The position numbers and the translations under genes are program-made. A DNA stretch of 16,435 bases from assembly GCA_038521775.1 (NCBI GenBank), contig JBCBKN010000043.1, positions 1 to 16,435 on the forward strand, written 5' to 3'. Positions within the stretch are counted from its first letter, which is position 1, and every line of letters starts with the position of its first letter. The stretch comes from J013 sp038521775 (GTDB taxonomy: Bacteria > Pseudomonadota > Alphaproteobacteria > Rhodobacterales > Rhodobacteraceae). This document shows positions 13,289 through 16,435 of this stretch, in pieces. A model generated the notes under the pieces. That model searched no databases, was not told where the DNA came from, and saw only the letters and a list, made by a program, of their open reading frames with translations.

Positions 13289-15289
13289 ATGACCGAAATG
13301 CGCCTTATTGACCGCGACCAGGACATCAACATCGAATGCGTCGACAGCGGCGAGCGTCTGGTGCTGCGGGATGCCACGGTCAAGGACGCGATCTCATCAA
13401 TCTACACCATCGACGCGGTGGCCTTTTCAGAGGATCGGCAGAGCGACGAGGATGATTTCGTCGGCAAGCGCTTTCGCATCTCGGTCGAGCATGAGGGCGG
13501 CATCCGCTATTTTTCAGGCATCTGCACCGCGGTTCGCCTGGTCGAGCATGATCATGAGATCAGCGTTTTCCGGTTTCGCATCCAGCCCTGGCTCTGGTCG
13601 CTGACCCAGACGGTCGACAGCCGGATCTTTCAGAACATGACGGCGGTGGACATCGCCAAGGAGATCTTCCGCAAATACAATCTGGCCAAATTCTCGGACA
13701 AGACGACCGGGCTGATCATCCATGAATACCATGTGCAATACATGGAGACCGATTTCGACTTCATCGCCCGCACGCTGGAAGAAAACGGGGTCTATTACTA
13801 CTTCAAACAGGATGAAGACGGCGAAACGCTGGTCTTTGCCGACAGCATCTCGGCCCACAGCCCGGTGCCGGGCTATGCGGAGATCGAATACCACCACCCG
13901 GATGCGGATTTCGGCCGCCATGGCGAGCATATCTATGCCTTTGAATCCCACCAGCGCGTGGTGCCGGGCGAGGTCACCAAAAGCGATGCGAATTTCACCC
14001 GCCAGCGGCAGGTGGCTTCCTCGCGCCGCCGGGTGCCCGATGTGCCCAAATTTGCCGAAACGCTGACGATCTATGAGCATCTCCACTCGCATGCCGATGC
14101 GGAAACCGGCGAGCTGAAGGCCCGGCTGAGCGCCGAGAGCCTGGCCAGCGGCCAGCAGCTGGCGACGGGAAGCTGCAATGTGCACGCGCTGGGGGTGGGC
14201 CATCGCTTCACCCTCAAGGGCCATGAGAAGGGGCGCTTCAATGGCGAGTATCTGGTGCGCTCGGCCTATCACACCATCGCCTCGGATGCCGATTTGGGCG
14301 AGACCTCGGCCAGCCGCGACTATGAGTGCCATTTTGAGGTGATGCCGGCCAGCCGGCCTTTCCGCCCCGCCAAGACCACGCCGGCGCCGCAGATCTACTC
14401 GATCCAGACCGCCATCGTGACCGGCCCGTCGGGCGAGGAGATCTACACCAACCCCTTTGGCTGCGTGAAGATCCAGTTCCATTGGGACCGCTATGGCGAG
14501 ATGGACGAGAACTCCTCCTGCTGGGTGCGGGTCGCCACCCCCTGGGCGGGGCGCAAATGGGGCTCGCTGCACATCCCCCGCATCGGGCAGGAGGTGATCG
14601 TGCAGTTCGAGGATGGCAATCCCGACCGCCCCGTGGTGACCGGCATGCTCTTCAACGCCCAGAACATGCCGCCCTATGACCTGCCCGCGGGTGCCACCAA
14701 ATCGGGGCTGAAATCGAACTCCTCGCTGGGGGGCGATGGCGCCAATGAGGTGTGCATGGACGACACCAAGGGCGCCGAGAGCCTGGCCATCACCGCCGAA
14801 CGGGATTTTTCGCTCACCGCCAAGAACGACGCGACGATGAGCGTGGGGTTCGAGAAGGCAAGCCCCGGCAGTTTCACCCAGAAGATCAAGCAGGATTACA
14901 CCCAGGAGGTGGAATCGGGCGATCACAGCTTCACCGTCAAGACCGGCAAAAGCACATCGACCATCAAGGCGGGCCAGGTTGTGACCGTGCAGGGCGGCGG
15001 CGCGCATCTTGATGTGACCGGCGAGCGGTCGGTGGTCGCATCGGTCAAATACGGCACCGAGGCGCCCGAGGTCACCATGAACGGCACCTCGACCCTGATG
15101 GCCGAAAGCCCGGATCTGACCGTGAAGGGCACCAGCGTGACCAAGATCGGCGAGGCGCAGATCGAGGTCGACGGCACCACCGTCAAGATCACCGGGTCGA
15201 GCCAGATCTCGATCAGCTGCGGGGCCTCGTCGATCACGCTCGATGCAAGCGGGGTCAACATCAAGGGCCCGCTGGTCAAGATCAACTGA
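13289..15289 (+). CDS. vgrG: Type VI secretion system spike protein VgrG (TssI)
   Basis: A 666-residue VgrG. VgrG trimers form the puncturing tip of the type VI secretion tube and carry effectors into neighbouring cells. The N-terminal phage gp27/gpD-like part (about 1-370) includes the usual EYHVQYMETDFDFIARTLEENGVYYYF stretch. The gp5-like OB domain (about 375-455) carries NPFGCVKIQFHWDRYGE and CWVRVATPWAGRKWG, then GSLHIPRIGQEVIVQFEDGNPDRP. After a linker, residues about 465-666 form a beta-rich blade ending in GPLVKIN. No extra C-terminal effector domain is present, so this is a structural rather than an evolved VgrG. ATG 13289 is chosen because GGGACGAG precedes it and the upstream extension looks non-coding; ATG 13298 is an alternative. 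No hcp or other tss gene is visible. The TPR gene 10 bp downstream is probably co-transcribed. Confidence 0.93.
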   Translation: MTEMRLIDRDQDINIECVDSGERLVLRDATVKDAISSIYTIDAVAFSEDRQSDEDDFVGKRFRISVEHEGGIRYFSGICTAVRLVEHDHEISVFRFRIQPWLWSLTQTVDSRIFQNMTAVDIAKEIFRKYNLAKFSDKTTGLIIHEYHVQYMETDFDFIARTLEENGVYYYFKQDEDGETLVFADSISAHSPVPGYAEIEYHHPDADFGRHGEHIYAFESHQRVVPGEVTKSDANFTRQRQVASSRRRVPDVPKFAETLTIYEHLHSHADAETGELKARLSAESLASGQQLATGSCNVHALGVGHRFTLKGHEKGRFNGEYLVRSAYHTIASDADLGETSASRDYECHFEVMPASRPFRPAKTTPAPQIYSIQTAIVTGPSGEEIYTNPFGCVKIQFHWDRYGEMDENSSCWVRVATPWAGRKWGSLHIPRIGQEVIVQFEDGNPDRPVVTGMLFNAQNMPPYDLPAGATKSGLKSNSSLGGDGANEVCMDDTKGAESLAITAERDFSLTAKNDATMSVGFEKASPGSFTQKIKQDYTQEVESGDHSFTVKTGKSTSTIKAGQVVTVQGGGAHLDVTGERSVVASVKYGTEAPEVTMNGTSTLMAESPDLTVKGTSVTKIGEAQIEVDGTTVKITGSSQISISCGASSITLDASGVNIKGPLVKIN

Positions 15290-15299
15290 GGCGGGTGGG

Positions 15300-16435
15300 A
15301 TGTCGCTCAAGACCTTTTTTCCCGAGCAGTTCGAGGCGATCCGCCGGTTTCTGGAGGCGCCGGATCAGGTCGTGCGCCGGGTGGTGATCGACCCGGAGAT
15401 GGAGGAGATGTTCCTCAAGGCCATGGGCCGGATGCAGGAGGATGAGGGGTTTTTCCACATCTTCCTTCTCCATCAGGGCCCTTGCGCGGACGCAAACGCC
15501 TATTTCCAGGCGCTGACGGCCGTGGCCGAGGAGGCGTTTGAGGATGCGCGGGCCGAGCTTGCCCCGGTGGCAGGGCGCATCGACACGCTGCGCCGCACCG
15601 CCGACCGGGTGGCCGCGCCGCGGCATTTCCACCAGATCGCCGAGGCGATGGCCGAGGGCATGCCCGATGAATGCGGCTGCCTGACCTTCATCCTGGCCCC
15701 CGAAACCGCCCCCGATGCGACTGTTTATGCGCGCACGGTTCGGTTTCTGGCCGAAACGACCGTGTCGGAATGGTTGCGCTTTATCGTGCTCGATCTTCGC
15801 CAGACCCAGGTCCTCGACGGGCTTGACGATCTGCCCGGGCTCAGCAGCCAGCAGTTTTATCTCGGCCCCGATGAGATCGAGCGCCGGGTGGCCGAGGATC
15901 TGCGCGCCGACCGGCTGGAGCCCAAGGAGCGGCGGCAATACCTGGCCATGCTGGCCGGCTTTCACTTCACCCGTGGCGAGCATGAGGATGCCGCCCGTCT
16001 GCACCGCCAGGCGATGAAGGAGGCCGGGGCCGATGCCGACCCGGGCGAGCGGGCCACGACGCTTTACAATTTCGGCAACACTTGTGCGGCGGCCAAGCGC
16101 TATCCGGAGGCGGTGAAGGCCTATGCGGAGGCAGCCGAGCTGTGCGTGGAGCATAAGAACGCGGGCCTCGCGCCTTTCGTTTACATCAATCTGGGAACGA
16201 CCCTGCACAAGGCCGGCGATTTTCCCCAGGCCTATGCCGCGCTGAAGGTCGCCCGCGACATGTTCCGCGCCCAGGGGCATCTGCCCGGCGAGGCGCATGT
16301 CTGCGACACGCTGGCCGAGCTTTACCATGCCGATGGCGACGACAAGAACGCGGTGAAAAGCTGGGCCTATGCGCATCGGCTGTTCGGGCGCGTCTCGGCC
16401 AGGCATTTCGCCGATCTGCGCCAGACCGGGCAGGA
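15300..16435 (+). CDS. TPR protein with unknown N-terminal domain, encoded directly after vgrG (partial)
   Basis: The frame is open from ATG 15300 to the window end (378 codons seen) and is truncated by the edge. Residues about 1-200 form a globular alpha/beta-looking region that I do not recognise, including FFHIFLLHQGPC, PDECGCLTFILAPE and WLRFIVLDLRQTQ. Residues about 207-362 contain around four TPR units, such as ATTLYNFGNTCAAAKRYPEAVKAY and VYINLGTTLHKAGDFPQAYAAL, which usually mediate protein binding. It starts 10 bp after the vgrG stop and is probably in the same operon. Genes in this position often encode an effector, an effector-loading adaptor or an immunity factor. The TPR array argues for an adaptor or chaperone, but this is inference. 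The N-terminus does not look like the DUF4123 or DUF2169 adaptors as far as I can judge. Confidence 0.85.
   Translation, partial: MSLKTFFPEQFEAIRRFLEAPDQVVRRVVIDPEMEEMFLKAMGRMQEDEGFFHIFLLHQGPCADANAYFQALTAVAEEAFEDARAELAPVAGRIDTLRRTADRVAAPRHFHQIAEAMAEGMPDECGCLTFILAPETAPDATVYARTVRFLAETTVSEWLRFIVLDLRQTQVLDGLDDLPGLSSQQFYLGPDEIERRVAEDLRADRLEPKERRQYLAMLAGFHFTRGEHEDAARLHRQAMKEAGADADPGERATTLYNFGNTCAAAKRYPEAVKAYAEAAELCVEHKNAGLAPFVYINLGTTLHKAGDFPQAYAALKVARDMFRAQGHLPGEAHVCDTLAELYHADGDDKNAVKSWAYAHRLFGRVSARHFADLRQTGQ

Noticed and set aside
15282..16406. 374-residue minus-strand frame at the right end
   Set aside because: The plus strand encodes a TPR protein continuously through this stretch, with typical TPR residue spacing. 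The minus frame shows no recognisable motif.
1..16435. Mobile element, phage, CRISPR or toxin-antitoxin content
   Set aside because: No transposase, integrase, terminal inverted repeats, spaced direct repeats or small toxin-antitoxin gene pairs were seen on either strand.

Overview
The window is a high-GC chromosomal segment of an alphaproteobacterium, most likely a member of the Rhodobacteraceae. The grounds are strong G/C bias at third codon positions, an alphaproteobacterial-type ribosomal protein L31 without the zinc-binding cysteines, a probable tsaB-rimI gene pair, a Tat-exported peptide-type binding protein, and two copies of an intergenic TTCTTCTTGG...AAATACTC element of a kind I associate with Rhodobacterales. 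No tRNA, rRNA, CRISPR array, insertion sequence or phage gene was seen.

Layout. Positions 1-852 are housekeeping: the 3' tail of a probable tsaB, a short intergenic stretch with 14-bp tandem repeats, rimI (+), and rpmE (-). Positions 986-6053 look catabolic. A two-gene minus-strand operon holds a GMC flavoprotein oxidoreductase and a mandelate-racemase-type enolase-superfamily enzyme, which overlap by 10 bp. It is divergent from a second, unlike enolase-superfamily gene (+). A minus-strand alpha/beta hydrolase follows. Positions 6234-11233 are a tightly packed plus-strand ABC importer operon of the dipeptide/oligopeptide class: binding protein, two permeases, and one fused double-ATPase. Positions 11259-12908 (-) encode a His-rich helical-repeat protein. 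Positions 13289-16435 (+) hold a type VI secretion spike gene (vgrG) and a TPR protein that runs off the window end.

How the genes may work together. The ABC importer could bring in an organic-acid, sugar-acid or peptide-like substrate, which the hydrolase, the GMC dehydrogenase and the two enolase-superfamily enzymes would then process. This rests only on proximity and enzyme class, and no substrate can be named. The vgrG-TPR pair is a separate functional block, probably an orphan VgrG island with an accessory or cargo-related gene.

Best candidates for something new: the TPR protein directly behind vgrG, whose first ~200 residues match no domain I recognise; the second enolase-superfamily protein, which has Gly and Asn where family members usually have a metal-ligand Asp and a catalytic Asp; and a perfect 20-bp palindrome matching the CRP half-sites between the His-rich gene and vgrG.
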